Positions 35,540-44,097 of a DNA stretch of 64,000 nucleotides are shown one piece after another (positions within the stretch are counted from its first letter, which is position 1; each line of letters begins with the position of its first letter). A model generated the notes under the pieces. It saw only the letters and a list, made by a program, of their open reading frames with translations, had not been told where the DNA came from and searched no databases. This DNA comes from Gp13-AA77 sp035946735 (GTDB taxonomy: Bacteria; Acidobacteriota; Terriglobia; UBA7540), in the NCBI GenBank assembly GCA_035946735.1, contig DASYYZ010000006.1, forward strand, positions 10,244 to 74,243, given 5' to 3'. A program made the position numbers and the translations under genes.

Positions 35540-37111
35540 ATGACGAAGCGCGGTTACTGGCCGGCGTTGATGATCGGGGGAACGCTGGGCATCGGAATCC
35601 TCATCGGAACACTCATTTCTCACGGAGTGCGCGCCGCGAAACCGGCGCGCCCCGAGGCCCGCTTGCTGGGCGCGCCTTCGCCGGCAGAGATCGGCAGCTC
35701 GTTCGCCCGGGTGGCAGCGGCTGTTGACCCGGCTGTGGTCAACATCAAGACGGAAACTGACGTTCGCGTCGACCGCCACCATCCCGCCGCGTCCGAGTCC
35801 GACGAAGAGGGGCAGGATGGTCCGCCCTTGGACGGCTTCTTCAACCACTTTTTTCACTTCCGCGGCCGCCCTGGCAGCGTACCAGAGGCGAGTCTGGGCT
35901 CCGGCGTTGTGTTGGACCCTTCGGGCTATATACTGACCAATTGCCACGTGATCATGCGCGACGCTGGGGACCAGCCGGCTGATCGCATGCGCGTGATTCT
36001 GGCCGGCGAGGACGACGGTTCCAAGGGACACCCCGCCAGGGTCGTGGGCTACGACAAGTGGACGGATCTGGCCGTGATCAAGATCGAAACGCCCAAGCCT
36101 TTGGCCGCGGCGACGCTGGGGGAATCCAATTCGGTGCGCGTAGGCGACTGGGTGCTGGCCATCGGCAGCCCGTTTGGACTGAACTCCACCGTGACGGCGG
36201 GAATCATCAGCGCCAAGGGCCGGGGCATTGAACCGGGCCGGGATGGCGAGTTCAAGCACTTTATTCAGACGGACGCTGCCATCAACCCCGGGAACAGCGG
36301 CGGCCCGCTGGTAAATCTGGGCGGCCAGGTGATCGGCATCAACACCGCCATCGCAACTGAGCGCGATCGTTCCGACGGCGTCGGGTTTGCGATACCGTCC
36401 GACACGGCGCGCAAGATCTACAACGAGATTGTTGCCTCCGGGCAGGTGCGGCGGGGCGCCATCGGCGTCAACTTTAACGCCGGGCGCAATTCGTCCGTGC
36501 TCGAGGCCATGGGGACGGATCACGGGGTGGTGGTGGAGAGTGTAACCCCGGACGGTCCTGCAGAGCGCGCCGGATTGCACCTGGGTGACATCATCAACTC
36601 TGTGGATTCGAAGCCGACCGCGACCGGCGATGATTTGCTCGGGATCGTCTCCGATGCGGTCCCTGGCGCCAAAATCAAGGTGGGCTTCCTGCGCGACGGC
36701 AAGCCTATGTCGGCAGATGTGGTGATCGGCGACTGGAACAAGATCGTAGGTGAGAATGAGCCGCCGGCCAAGGGCGCGGAGCCGGTCCCGGTCAGCGCCT
36801 CGTCGGGCTCTTTTGGGCTTTCGGTCAAGAACCTGACCTCGGATCAAGCTAAGACCATTGCGCGCGATCTGCGGCTCTCGGGTCCCGAGGGCGTGGTGGT
36901 GACGGACGCCAAGCTGGGCAGTTTCGGGGACGATTTGGGCCTGGCGCGATACGACGTAATTCTGAGCATTAACCGCCAATCGGTGCTCTCGGTGGATGAC
37001 TATGATCGCATCCAGGCCGGGTTGAAGCCCGGCCAGAATGTGCTCTTCCTGGTGGCGCGCGCCAGCGACGGCGGTTTCACCACGCAGTTCCTGGCTGACA
37101 AGTTGCCATGA
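35540..37111 (+). CDS. htrA: HtrA/DegP-type periplasmic serine protease
   Basis: 523 residues. N-terminal membrane anchor/signal (about 8-28), trypsin-like domain with His136 (TNCHVIM), Asp176 (WTDLAVIKI) and Ser253 (NPGNSGGPL), and two PDZ domains (about 320-410 with HGVVVESVTPDGPAERAGL, and about 430-520). It degrades or refolds damaged envelope proteins. A TAGGAG site precedes ATG. An insertion of acidic residues sits between the anchor and the protease domain. The peptidoglycan-binding gene follows after 51 bases. Confidence 0.94.
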   Translation: MTKRGYWPALMIGGTLGIGILIGTLISHGVRAAKPARPEARLLGAPSPAEIGSSFARVAAAVDPAVVNIKTETDVRVDRHHPAASESDEEGQDGPPLDGFFNHFFHFRGRPGSVPEASLGSGVVLDPSGYILTNCHVIMRDAGDQPADRMRVILAGEDDGSKGHPARVVGYDKWTDLAVIKIETPKPLAAATLGESNSVRVGDWVLAIGSPFGLNSTVTAGIISAKGRGIEPGRDGEFKHFIQTDAAINPGNSGGPLVNLGGQVIGINTAIATERDRSDGVGFAIPSDTARKIYNEIVASGQVRRGAIGVNFNAGRNSSVLEAMGTDHGVVVESVTPDGPAERAGLHLGDIINSVDSKPTATGDDLLGIVSDAVPGAKIKVGFLRDGKPMSADVVIGDWNKIVGENEPPAKGAEPVPVSASSGSFGLSVKNLTSDQAKTIARDLRLSGPEGVVVTDAKLGSFGDDLGLARYDVILSINRQSVLSVDDYDRIQAGLKPGQNVLFLVARASDGGFTTQFLADKLP

Positions 37112-37162
37112 CCAGGCTACATTTGCCATGATGGTCAGGATGGTCGAGGGGGAAGGTTGAGG

Positions 37163-37732
37163 ATGAATTTGGCTCACAAGGGTGCGCCAGCCTCGCTGCT
37201 GGCCCTGCTGCTCGCCGCGTCGCCGCTTCTTGGTGCCGCGTCGCGCACCGGAAATACTCACCGGGCTCATCACGCGCTGTCGTCATCCACCCACCGGCGC
37301 CGGCATTCGTCCTCGCTGACAACCAAGAGTGCGCGCACGTCTCGCCGGCCCAATGCGTACCAACGCCTGGCGAAAATGCAGATGGATCCTGGCCGTGTGG
37401 AGAGCATTCAAAGGGCGCTCAGCGATGCTGGAGTGTATCATGGCAGTCCGACCGGACAATGGGACTCGGAGACTCGCGACGCCATGGCTCGCTATCAGGC
37501 GCAAAGCGGCTTTGGGGTAACGGGACTGCCCGACGCCAAATCCTTGATGAAGCTCGGCCTCGGTCCGCACCCCCTGCCCGCCGAGCTCGACAAGAAGCGA
37601 GCCTCAAACATCCAGCCGAATACGCCTGGCTCGACGAGCGGCGCCCAGCCTGATTCGGCAGCGGGTGGCGGTACTTCGTCGGCGCCGGACGCCCCCGCCG
37701 TCCCGGCCGGCCAGGATCCTCCGCAGAGATAG
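37163..37732 (+). CDS. Secreted peptidoglycan-binding protein
   Basis: 189 residues from ATG 37163 with a GGAAGG site. Signal peptide (about 1-26), a basic Ser/His/Arg-rich stretch, then a PG_binding_1 domain (VESIQRALSDAGVYHGSPTG, TRDAMARYQAQSGFGVTGLP) and a Pro/Ala/Ser tail without catalytic domain. It probably tethers to cell wall. Close behind htrA, so the two may be co-transcribed in an envelope stress unit (inference). Confidence 0.82.
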   Translation: MNLAHKGAPASLLALLLAASPLLGAASRTGNTHRAHHALSSSTHRRRHSSSLTTKSARTSRRPNAYQRLAKMQMDPGRVESIQRALSDAGVYHGSPTGQWDSETRDAMARYQAQSGFGVTGLPDAKSLMKLGLGPHPLPAELDKKRASNIQPNTPGSTSGAQPDSAAGGGTSSAPDAPAVPAGQDPPQR

Positions 37733-38004
37733 TTAAGCCCGCGCCCCCTTCTGCCTCCGCCTTGCCAGAGTTCAAACACAAATGAGCGTCTTTCTCCAAT
37801 GAATGTCGCCGGATGCGGTCAACCTGCCGCGTGTGGGCGCCATCAGCCGAAGCGACCGCAAATTGACGCGGTCTTTCCCGTTTCAGCCGAAAACAGCATC
37901 GTTAGCAAAGCGAGAGCACACCGGTATAGTATTTGTTTGGGAATGAAGGGGCCGCTCTTGTCGCAGCGGAAAGGGGTGCGGAGTTCTGGGCGCGCGGAGG
38001 CAAT

Positions 38005-39498
38005 ATGCTTTCGTTCCTACTTAAGGGCAGCCGAAGCCAGGCGCTGACGCGGGCTGGCGTGATGATCGCCGTCGTGGCGCTGCTCGACTGGCGCGTGGAA
38101 GGCAATGTCTTCTTCGGGTTTCTCTACCTGTTTCCAATGCTCATGCTGGGCAGTTACTTGCCGCGCTGGCTGCTGGCGACGGTCGCGGTAGGCTGTACCT
38201 TCCTGGCCGAATGGCTGGGGCCAGGACACTGGCTCCCCGGCGCCGGGGTGCCTCGGGACGTGTTCATCTTCACGGCTTATTTTGGGACCGGTCTCTTCGC
38301 TTATGAGTCTGGAAGAAACCGCCAACTGACTCTGCAGCACGTTCAGGAGATCGAGCAGGAGGTGGAACTGCGGCGCGATGCCGAACAACAACTGAAGGTG
38401 CTAATCGAAAGCAGTCCGGCCGCCATTCTGACCATGGACGCCAGCGGCCGGGTTCTGATGGCGAACGAGGCTGCTCACCGTTTGCTCGGGTTCCAACCGG
38501 ACACGCTACCGAGCTGGAACATTAAGACGTTCGTGCCCGCACTCGGGAGCGTTCCTTCCGGCGACCAATCGGCACCGAGCTTCCGCACCGCAATGCGGTG
38601 CTCCGGACGGCGTCGCGACGGTGAAGCGTTTCTCGCCGACGTTTGGTTTTCAAGCTATCAAACCAAGCCCGGACCGCGGCTGGCAGCCATGCTCATGGAC
38701 GTGTCCGAGGATCTTCGTGACCGGGAAGAGTTCAGCCTGCACCAGCTGATGGCAGGGTCGCGACTAGTGGTGAGCGCTGTATCCCACGAGGTTCGCAACC
38801 TCTGCGGAGCAATTTCGGTGGTTCACGCCAATCTTGCCAGGGACCCGGGGCTCGGGCAAAACGAGGACTTCCAGGCTCTCAGCAGCCTGGTGGAGGGACT
38901 GGAAAAAGTGGCCACCCTCGAGCTACGGCAGAGCGCCGGAAGCCAGCAAATGACGAGCGTGGACCTCTACTCCCTGGTGGACGAATTACGCATTGTTACC
39001 GAGGCTCCCTTGCGCGAGTCGGACATCGTGATTCATTGGGAGCTGCCGGATGGCCTGCCCCGAGTATGGGCGGACCGTCACAACATCCTACAGATTATGC
39101 TCAATCTGATAAAGAACAGCCAACGCGCCGTGGAGGACGCGGCTCAAAAGGAGATTACGATCAGTGCGGACGACGAGGCTGAGCGTATCGTGTTGCGGAT
39201 CCGCGACACCGGACCAGGGGTGGCATCGCCGGAACGCCTCTTTCAGCCGTTTCAGCCCGGCGCTGAATCGAGCGGGTTGGGTCTCTACATTTCGCGGGCT
39301 TTTGCGCGAGCTTTTGAAGGCGACCTGCGCTATGAGTCGGAACCAGGTGGGCGCTGGTGCTTCGCCTTATATCTGACTCCGTTTACCGGCTGGGGGAGCA
39401 ACGGGAAAGCGTTAGAGACGAATGGACAGAATCAAGATTCTGCTGATCGACGACCACACGCTGTTCCGAGAAGCACTGAACCGCTGGCTCGAGACTGA
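38005..39498 (+). CDS. PAS sensor histidine kinase
   Basis: 497 residues from ATG 38005. About four membrane helices (1-105), a coiled segment, a PAS domain (IESSPAAILTMDASGRVLMA, about 135-250), a phospho-acceptor box SAVSHEVRNLCGAI, and an ATPase domain with LNLIKNSQRAV (N box), DTGPGV (G1) and SGLGLYISRAF (G2). Its last 77 bases overlap the response-regulator gene in another frame, so the end is probably translationally coupled. Ligand unknown. Confidence 0.88.
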   Translation: MLSFLLKGSRSQALTRAGVMIAVVALLDWRVEGNVFFGFLYLFPMLMLGSYLPRWLLATVAVGCTFLAEWLGPGHWLPGAGVPRDVFIFTAYFGTGLFAYESGRNRQLTLQHVQEIEQEVELRRDAEQQLKVLIESSPAAILTMDASGRVLMANEAAHRLLGFQPDTLPSWNIKTFVPALGSVPSGDQSAPSFRTAMRCSGRRRDGEAFLADVWFSSYQTKPGPRLAAMLMDVSEDLRDREEFSLHQLMAGSRLVVSAVSHEVRNLCGAISVVHANLARDPGLGQNEDFQALSSLVEGLEKVATLELRQSAGSQQMTSVDLYSLVDELRIVTEAPLRESDIVIHWELPDGLPRVWADRHNILQIMLNLIKNSQRAVEDAAQKEITISADDEAERIVLRIRDTGPGVASPERLFQPFQPGAESSGLGLYISRAFARAFEGDLRYESEPGGRWCFALYLTPFTGWGSNGKALETNGQNQDSADRRPHAVPRSTEPLARD

Positions 39499-40066
39499 GC
39501 CCGATCTGGAAATGGCGGCGCACTGCGCGTCCGCCAGCATGGCCGTCGAGGTTCTGGGCCAGAAGCCGATCGACATTGTGCTCCTCGACCACGATCTCGG
39601 CAAGGAGAGCGGATTTCAGTTCCTGACCCAGGCCCGTAAGAGCGGCTTTGTGGGCCGCATCCTGATGGTTACCGCCGGAATGACAGATGCCGAGTCCGTG
39701 AAGGCCCTTCGACTGGGCGTCAGTGGGATCTTCCTGAAGCACAGTTCGCCGGGCATGCTCGCCCAGGCAATTCGCAAGGTGATGGCCGGAGAGACATGGC
39801 TGGATTCGTCCGCCATTCAAGCCCTGGTGGAGGCGGCCAAACATCCGGAACCGGCCCCGCAGAGCCGGCCTTTTTCGGCGAGGGAAACCCAAGTCCTGCG
39901 AGGCGTATTTGAAGGGCTCAGCAACAAGGAGATTGGCGCGCGTCTCGATATCTCGGAGAGCTCGGTCAAAGCCGCGCTGCAGCAGTTGTTCCAAAAGACC
40001 GGTGTGAGGACTCGCAGCCAACTGGTGCGAATCGTTCTGGAAGAGCACGGCGGCGAGTGGAAGTAA
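39422..40066 (+). CDS. NarL/FixJ-type response regulator
   Basis: 214 residues. Receiver domain 1-120 with acidic pair Asp10/Asp11, phospho-acceptor Asp56 (LLDHDLG) and a Lys in IFLKHSSP. A LuxR-type helix-turn-helix follows at about 150-210 (FSARETQVLRGVFEGLSNKE, ISESSVKAALQQLFQKTGV). It is the cognate partner of the overlapping histidine kinase. No target operator could be assigned. Confidence 0.92.
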   Translation: MDRIKILLIDDHTLFREALNRWLETEPDLEMAAHCASASMAVEVLGQKPIDIVLLDHDLGKESGFQFLTQARKSGFVGRILMVTAGMTDAESVKALRLGVSGIFLKHSSPGMLAQAIRKVMAGETWLDSSAIQALVEAAKHPEPAPQSRPFSARETQVLRGVFEGLSNKEIGARLDISESSVKAALQQLFQKTGVRTRSQLVRIVLEEHGGEWK

Positions 40067-40133
40067 GACCGCAGTATACGGTTAGTGGGACCCTGCCGGT
40101 AAATAAGAAGTGTCCGCGAGGACTGCACAAATG

Positions 40134-40172
40134 AAAAAGCCCCTGGGGCCGCTTGTGGCGTCCGCCAGGGGC
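40134..40172 (-). terminator. Rho-independent terminator (minus strand)
   Basis: On the minus strand GCCCCTGG and CCAGGGGC form a perfect 8-bp stem with a loop of about 18 bases, followed at once by TTTTT. It can end the small minus-strand transcript that starts beyond 40333. It also lies past the response-regulator stop, but the T-run faces the wrong way for that gene. Confidence 0.75.
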
Positions 40173-40291
40173 CGTCGGGTGCTGATGGGAATTGGCTCTC
40201 TCGCCTCTTGCGAGATCAGGCGCAACCAGCGCCTTGATACCAGTCTTCTCTACGCTAAAGAGAAGCTCCCAAAAACAGCGCCGGAGAGCGC

Positions 40292-40333
40292 CTATGCCTC
40301 AGCACCCTCGCTTAAGTTACATTCCACGGTCAT
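40292..40333 (-). CDS. 13-codon ORF with near-ideal Shine-Dalgarno
   Basis: The minus strand reads AAAGGAGGTGATCC-ATG, complementary to the last 14 or so bases of 16S rRNA, with ideal spacing. The frame is only MTVECNLSEGAEA and then TAG. About 120 bases later comes a strong terminator, and no other minus-strand gene lies in between, so the transcript may be a small RNA or encode a leader-type peptide. No known leader family is recognised. Confidence 0.4.
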   Translation of the reverse strand: MTVECNLSEGAEA

Positions 40334-40493
40334 GGATCACCTCCTTTCTAGCGATGGCTCGATGATAGAAACCAGGCCTGGCAAAAGTCAAGCAGATTGC
40401 GCTCTGAACCGCTCCGGCCGCCCGCTAAATCGATTGCCTTTGCCTACCCGAAAATCCTATATTCGAGCATCGATCTGCTCTTGAGCTCGAACA

Positions 40494-41996
40494 GTGTCCA
40501 AAGCTGCCGCGCCGCGCATCTTCGCCACCGTAGCCGGTCCCACGCTCTCCGCGATGGAAGAGCAGGCGTCCGCCATCGCCGCTTCGCAAATCGGACTCGA
40601 GTTTCGGTTCGACTATTTACAGGAGTGGGACAAGTTCGAAGCGGAGCTGCACCAGGTGCTCCTCCGCTTGCGCGCCCCGCATGCGGTGGCCACCTGCCGG
40701 CGCGTGGAGGCCGGAGGCCTTTTCACTGGTACCATCGACGAGCAGATCGAGCGTCTGCAGAGCGCAGTTCGCGCCGGATGCCAGCGGGTGGACATTGAGA
40801 TCGAGTCCGTCGAGGGCACGGGACGCCAAGCGCTCGACCGGTTGCGTCCGGCCAGGGTCATCGTGTCCCATCACGACTACCGCAAGACGCCGTCACTGGC
40901 GCCGGTCTATCAAAGGCTGGCGCGCCTCCCTGCTGACTACGTCAAAATCGCCACCTTCGCGCGCCGCCTCCAGGACAATCTTCGCATCGCCGAATTGCTG
41001 CGCTCGCATGGCCGGGGAGGCAGGCTTGTAGCCCACGCGCTCGGACCGAGCGGAATGCCTTCGCGCCTGCTGGCGCTCAAGTGGGGGTCGGCCTTCACGT
41101 ACGGATCGGCGGGACAGATGGCGGTAGCTTCAGGTCAGATCCCGGCCGAGGTCATGCGTTCGATCTACCGCGCCGACCGGCTCGACTCCCACACTTTGCT
41201 CTACGGAGTCGCGGGTTCGCGCGCCTCGATTTCGCTTTCACCGATGATGCAGAATTCCGCCTTGCACGCCAAACGCGTCAATGGTCTCTATTTGCCCTGC
41301 GAGACGGGCCGGCTTGACGACTTTCTCATCCTGGCGCGACGGCTGAAGATGTCAGGTTTCAGCGTTACGATGCCCTACAAGACCTCCATCATCCGGGAAC
41401 TGGACTGGGTGGAACCCCTGGCAGCTGAGATCCAGGCTTGCAACACCGTCGCCGTGCAACACGGGAAGTGGATGGGTTGGAATACGGACGCGGCGGCCGT
41501 GGTGGAGGTATTGGCCAAGCGCCTGCGACTGACCGGCAGCCAGGTGCTCGTGCTCGGCGCCGGAGGCGCGGCCCGCGCGGCGGTCCATGCCTTGCGCGCC
41601 GAAGGAGCGGAGGTCATGATTACCGCGCGCCGGGAGGTGGCGGCTCGCAAGCTGGCGCGCGCTGCCTCTGCGCGGGTCGCGCCTTGGGGCTCGACTGACG
41701 GAATCGACGTGGACGCCGTCATCAACGCCACGCCGGTTGGCATGTCGCCGCATGTCGACGCTGTGCCCGCCGATCTCGCCAGGCTGCGCACGCGAGTGGT
41801 CTTCGACATGGTCTATCATCCCCTGGAGACGCGCTTTCTAGCGGACGCACGCCGGCGCGGTCTCGTCACCATTTCGGGACTCGAGATGCTGGTCGCCCAG
41901 GGCGCGCGCCAGTTTGAAATCTGGACCGGGCAGTCTGCTCCGCGCGCTCTGATGGAGCAAGCGGTGCTTCAGGCTCTTGGCCACGGGTCGGGGTGA
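40494..41996 (+). CDS. aroDE: Fused 3-dehydroquinate dehydratase / shikimate dehydrogenase
   Basis: 500 residues from GTG 40494. The N-terminal half (about 5-220) is a type I dehydroquinase with the His pair VSHHDYRKT and the Schiff-base Lys in DYVKIATFA. The C-terminal half (about 230-500) is AroE with GSRASISLSPMMQNSAL, SGFSVTMPYKTS and the NADP loop VLGAGGAARA. It does two consecutive steps of the shikimate pathway. The same fusion is known in plants and some bacteria. trpE follows 59 bases later. Confidence 0.93.
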   Translation: MSKAAAPRIFATVAGPTLSAMEEQASAIAASQIGLEFRFDYLQEWDKFEAELHQVLLRLRAPHAVATCRRVEAGGLFTGTIDEQIERLQSAVRAGCQRVDIEIESVEGTGRQALDRLRPARVIVSHHDYRKTPSLAPVYQRLARLPADYVKIATFARRLQDNLRIAELLRSHGRGGRLVAHALGPSGMPSRLLALKWGSAFTYGSAGQMAVASGQIPAEVMRSIYRADRLDSHTLLYGVAGSRASISLSPMMQNSALHAKRVNGLYLPCETGRLDDFLILARRLKMSGFSVTMPYKTSIIRELDWVEPLAAEIQACNTVAVQHGKWMGWNTDAAAVVEVLAKRLRLTGSQVLVLGAGGAARAAVHALRAEGAEVMITARREVAARKLARAASARVAPWGSTDGIDVDAVINATPVGMSPHVDAVPADLARLRTRVVFDMVYHPLETRFLADARRRGLVTISGLEMLVAQGARQFEIWTGQSAPRALMEQAVLQALGHGSG

Positions 41997-42055
41997 AGGT
42001 TCGGAGTGGCTCCGGACTAGGACAACGCCACCCTCGACCTTCCGAACTCGGAACT

Positions 42056-43558
42056 ATGCTCTCGATATCTCCCAATTTTCCCGAATTCCGCCGTCTCGCC
42101 CGTCGCGGGAACGTGATCCCGGTGGCTGCCTCGGTGGTGGCTGATCTCGTGAGCCCCGTGGCGGCTTACCTGAAGCTCGCGAACCCGTACCAGGCGCGCG
42201 CCCATCCGTATAGCTTTCTGCTGGAGAGCGTCGAAGGCGGCGAGCGCATCGCGCGCTACACCTACTTTGGCGCCGATCCATTTCTGACGGTGGCCTCGCG
42301 CGGCCGCAAGATCAGCGTCGAGCGCGGCGGGCGGGAAACCTCCGAATCAGGCAACATTTTCGATTACCTGCGACAAGCCGGAAGGCATTACCACGCGGCA
42401 GTGCATGCAGGGATCCCGCCGTTTTCGGCAGGAGCGGTGGGGTACGTCGCCTACGAGGCTGTGCGCCAGCTCGAGCGTCTGCCGCCGCGGTTAGAACCTG
42501 ATGTCGAGCTCGACGACGCCTTCTTCATGTACTACCGCAACCTCGTGGCCTTCGATCATGTGGCGCATCGAATGCTGATCATCGCCAACGTCTTCACCGA
42601 AGAAGGCCCGGGCACGCTCGAGAGCAAGTACCGCGCCGCTGTTCGTGAGATCGAGCGCATGCGACGCGTTCTTGAAAACCGGCGACTATCCGTGTCGCCG
42701 CGGCGCGGTCCCGGCTCTGAACGCTCGCCTGTGATCGCGGCCAACCTTACGCGGCGCCAGTTTGAGCAGATCGTGCGCCGCGGTCAGGAATACATCCGCG
42801 CCGGCGACATCTACCAGGTGGTCCTCTCGCTACGGCTTGCGATGCCGCTCGGCGTGCCGGCCTTCGAGGTCTATCGCAGGCTGCGGGTGGTGAATCCTTC
42901 GCCTTATCTCTACTTCCTACGCATGGGGCCCGTCACGGTGCTGGGCTCGTCGCCGGAAATGCTCGTGAAGGTGAGCGGGCGTGCGCTCGAATATCGTCCC
43001 ATCGCCGGAACGCATCCGCGTGGCCGGACCGAGGAAGAGGATGCCGCGCTCGGGCAGAAGCTCCTGGCGGATGAAAAGGAGCGCGCCGAGCACTTGATGC
43101 TGGTGGACCTTGGCCGCAATGACCTGGGCCGCGTGGCCGAAGTCGGCAGCGTGAAGCCGCGTGAACTGATGTTCGTGGAGCGATACTCGCACGTGATGCA
43201 CCTGGTGTCGCGCCTTGAGGCCAGGCTCGGTCCCGATCAGGACAGCTACGCGGCCCTGGCATCTTGTTTTCCTGCCGGAACTCTGAGTGGCGCCCCCAAG
43301 ATTCGTGCCATGGAGATCATCGACGAGCTCGAACCCACCCGCCGCGGGCTCTATGGCGGCGCGGTCCTCTATGCGGACTTTTCGGGCAATCTGAATGCCT
43401 GCATTGCTATCCGCACCATCGTGGCGCGCGACCGGACGGCGTACCTGCAGGCCGGCGCCGGTATCGTGGCGGACTCGATTCCGGCTCGCGAATACCAGGA
43501 GTCAATGAACAAGGCTCGGGCGATGCTCAAAGCGATCGAGCTGGCTGAAGGGAAATAG
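42056..43558 (+). CDS. trpE: Anthranilate synthase component I
   Basis: 500 residues from ATG 42056 (the frame opens at 41993 inside the end of aroDE). Chorismate-binding domain: YQVVLSLRL, LGSSPEMLVKVSGR, RPIAGTHPRGRTEEED, LVDLGRNDLGRV and SGAPKIRAMEIIDELEP. It makes anthranilate from chorismate with ammonia supplied by TrpG. No trpG follows, so the amidotransferase must lie elsewhere. PabB is a less likely reading. Probably co-transcribed with aroDE. Confidence 0.88.
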   Translation: MLSISPNFPEFRRLARRGNVIPVAASVVADLVSPVAAYLKLANPYQARAHPYSFLLESVEGGERIARYTYFGADPFLTVASRGRKISVERGGRETSESGNIFDYLRQAGRHYHAAVHAGIPPFSAGAVGYVAYEAVRQLERLPPRLEPDVELDDAFFMYYRNLVAFDHVAHRMLIIANVFTEEGPGTLESKYRAAVREIERMRRVLENRRLSVSPRRGPGSERSPVIAANLTRRQFEQIVRRGQEYIRAGDIYQVVLSLRLAMPLGVPAFEVYRRLRVVNPSPYLYFLRMGPVTVLGSSPEMLVKVSGRALEYRPIAGTHPRGRTEEEDAALGQKLLADEKERAEHLMLVDLGRNDLGRVAEVGSVKPRELMFVERYSHVMHLVSRLEARLGPDQDSYAALASCFPAGTLSGAPKIRAMEIIDELEPTRRGLYGGAVLYADFSGNLNACIAIRTIVARDRTAYLQAGAGIVADSIPAREYQESMNKARAMLKAIELAEGK

Positions 43559-43573
43559 AACAGTGGAATTGGG

Positions 43574-43684
43574 GGTGGCTACCCGCACGCAGCCGGCGTC
43601 GATCTGCTTACCGATGCGCCCCTTAATCAAGGGCAGACTCTTACGTTGAAGCCGTGGGAGCTGGCCATCCTGGAAGAGAAGTAG
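43574..43684 (+). pseudogene. C-terminal remnant of a glycoside hydrolase (GH42-like)
   Basis: 36 codons GGYPHAAGVDLLTDAPLNQG then QTLTLKPWELAILEEK and TAG. DLLT...G...TL.P...A+LEE is the typical last strand of beta-galactosidases of family 42 and related enzymes. No start or upstream part remains, since trpE ends 15 bases before it. It shows a past deletion at the trpE 3' junction. Confidence 0.5.
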
Positions 43685-44097
43685 GTCATCGCAGGTTCAC
43701 TACCCGACCCATCCGGGCTTTCGCGAAAACAGCGAGGCTGCGGGCGAAATCACCGTCAAAGTCAGTTCTTGATGCGGATCAGGGCGCTATTACTGATGTC
43801 GCCCTCCGGCTCATGTCGGCCGCGGCATCCGTCGATCTATCCGTGTACGCAGAGAGGTCGACTATGGCGAGCAGAAATGATGTCGCAGTAGCTTGGGCTT
43901 GGATTTCGATTCTCGGAAGGAGGCCGGCAGGGCCGAGTGTTGCGAACAGGCCGATAGGGTCGAAAATGCACCCCTCTCAGGCAGCGATCGAGAACGGTCA
44001 GGAGAAGAACGAAGATCCCGAGGGCTTCGAGGAGGACTTCCGCACCATAAGCCGGACCTGGACTGGCCCGATCCATTAGGCTCACAAACGGAATCCG
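43685..44097. other. Intergenic, no supported gene
   Basis: About 410 bases between the hydrolase remnant and the decarboxylase 3' end. A 141-codon ORF covers part of it, but its composition is not protein-like and no ribosome site is present. Probably decayed DNA after the deletion. Confidence 0.4.

Noticed and set aside
35480..37273. 597-codon minus-strand ORF over the htrA gene
   Set aside because: Antisense shadow; htrA has an intact catalytic triad and PDZ motifs on the plus strand.
40334..40347. GGATCACCTCCTTT looks like the 3' end of a 16S rRNA gene
   Set aside because: No other 16S sequence flanks it. It reads better on the minus strand as a near-ideal Shine-Dalgarno directly before an ATG.
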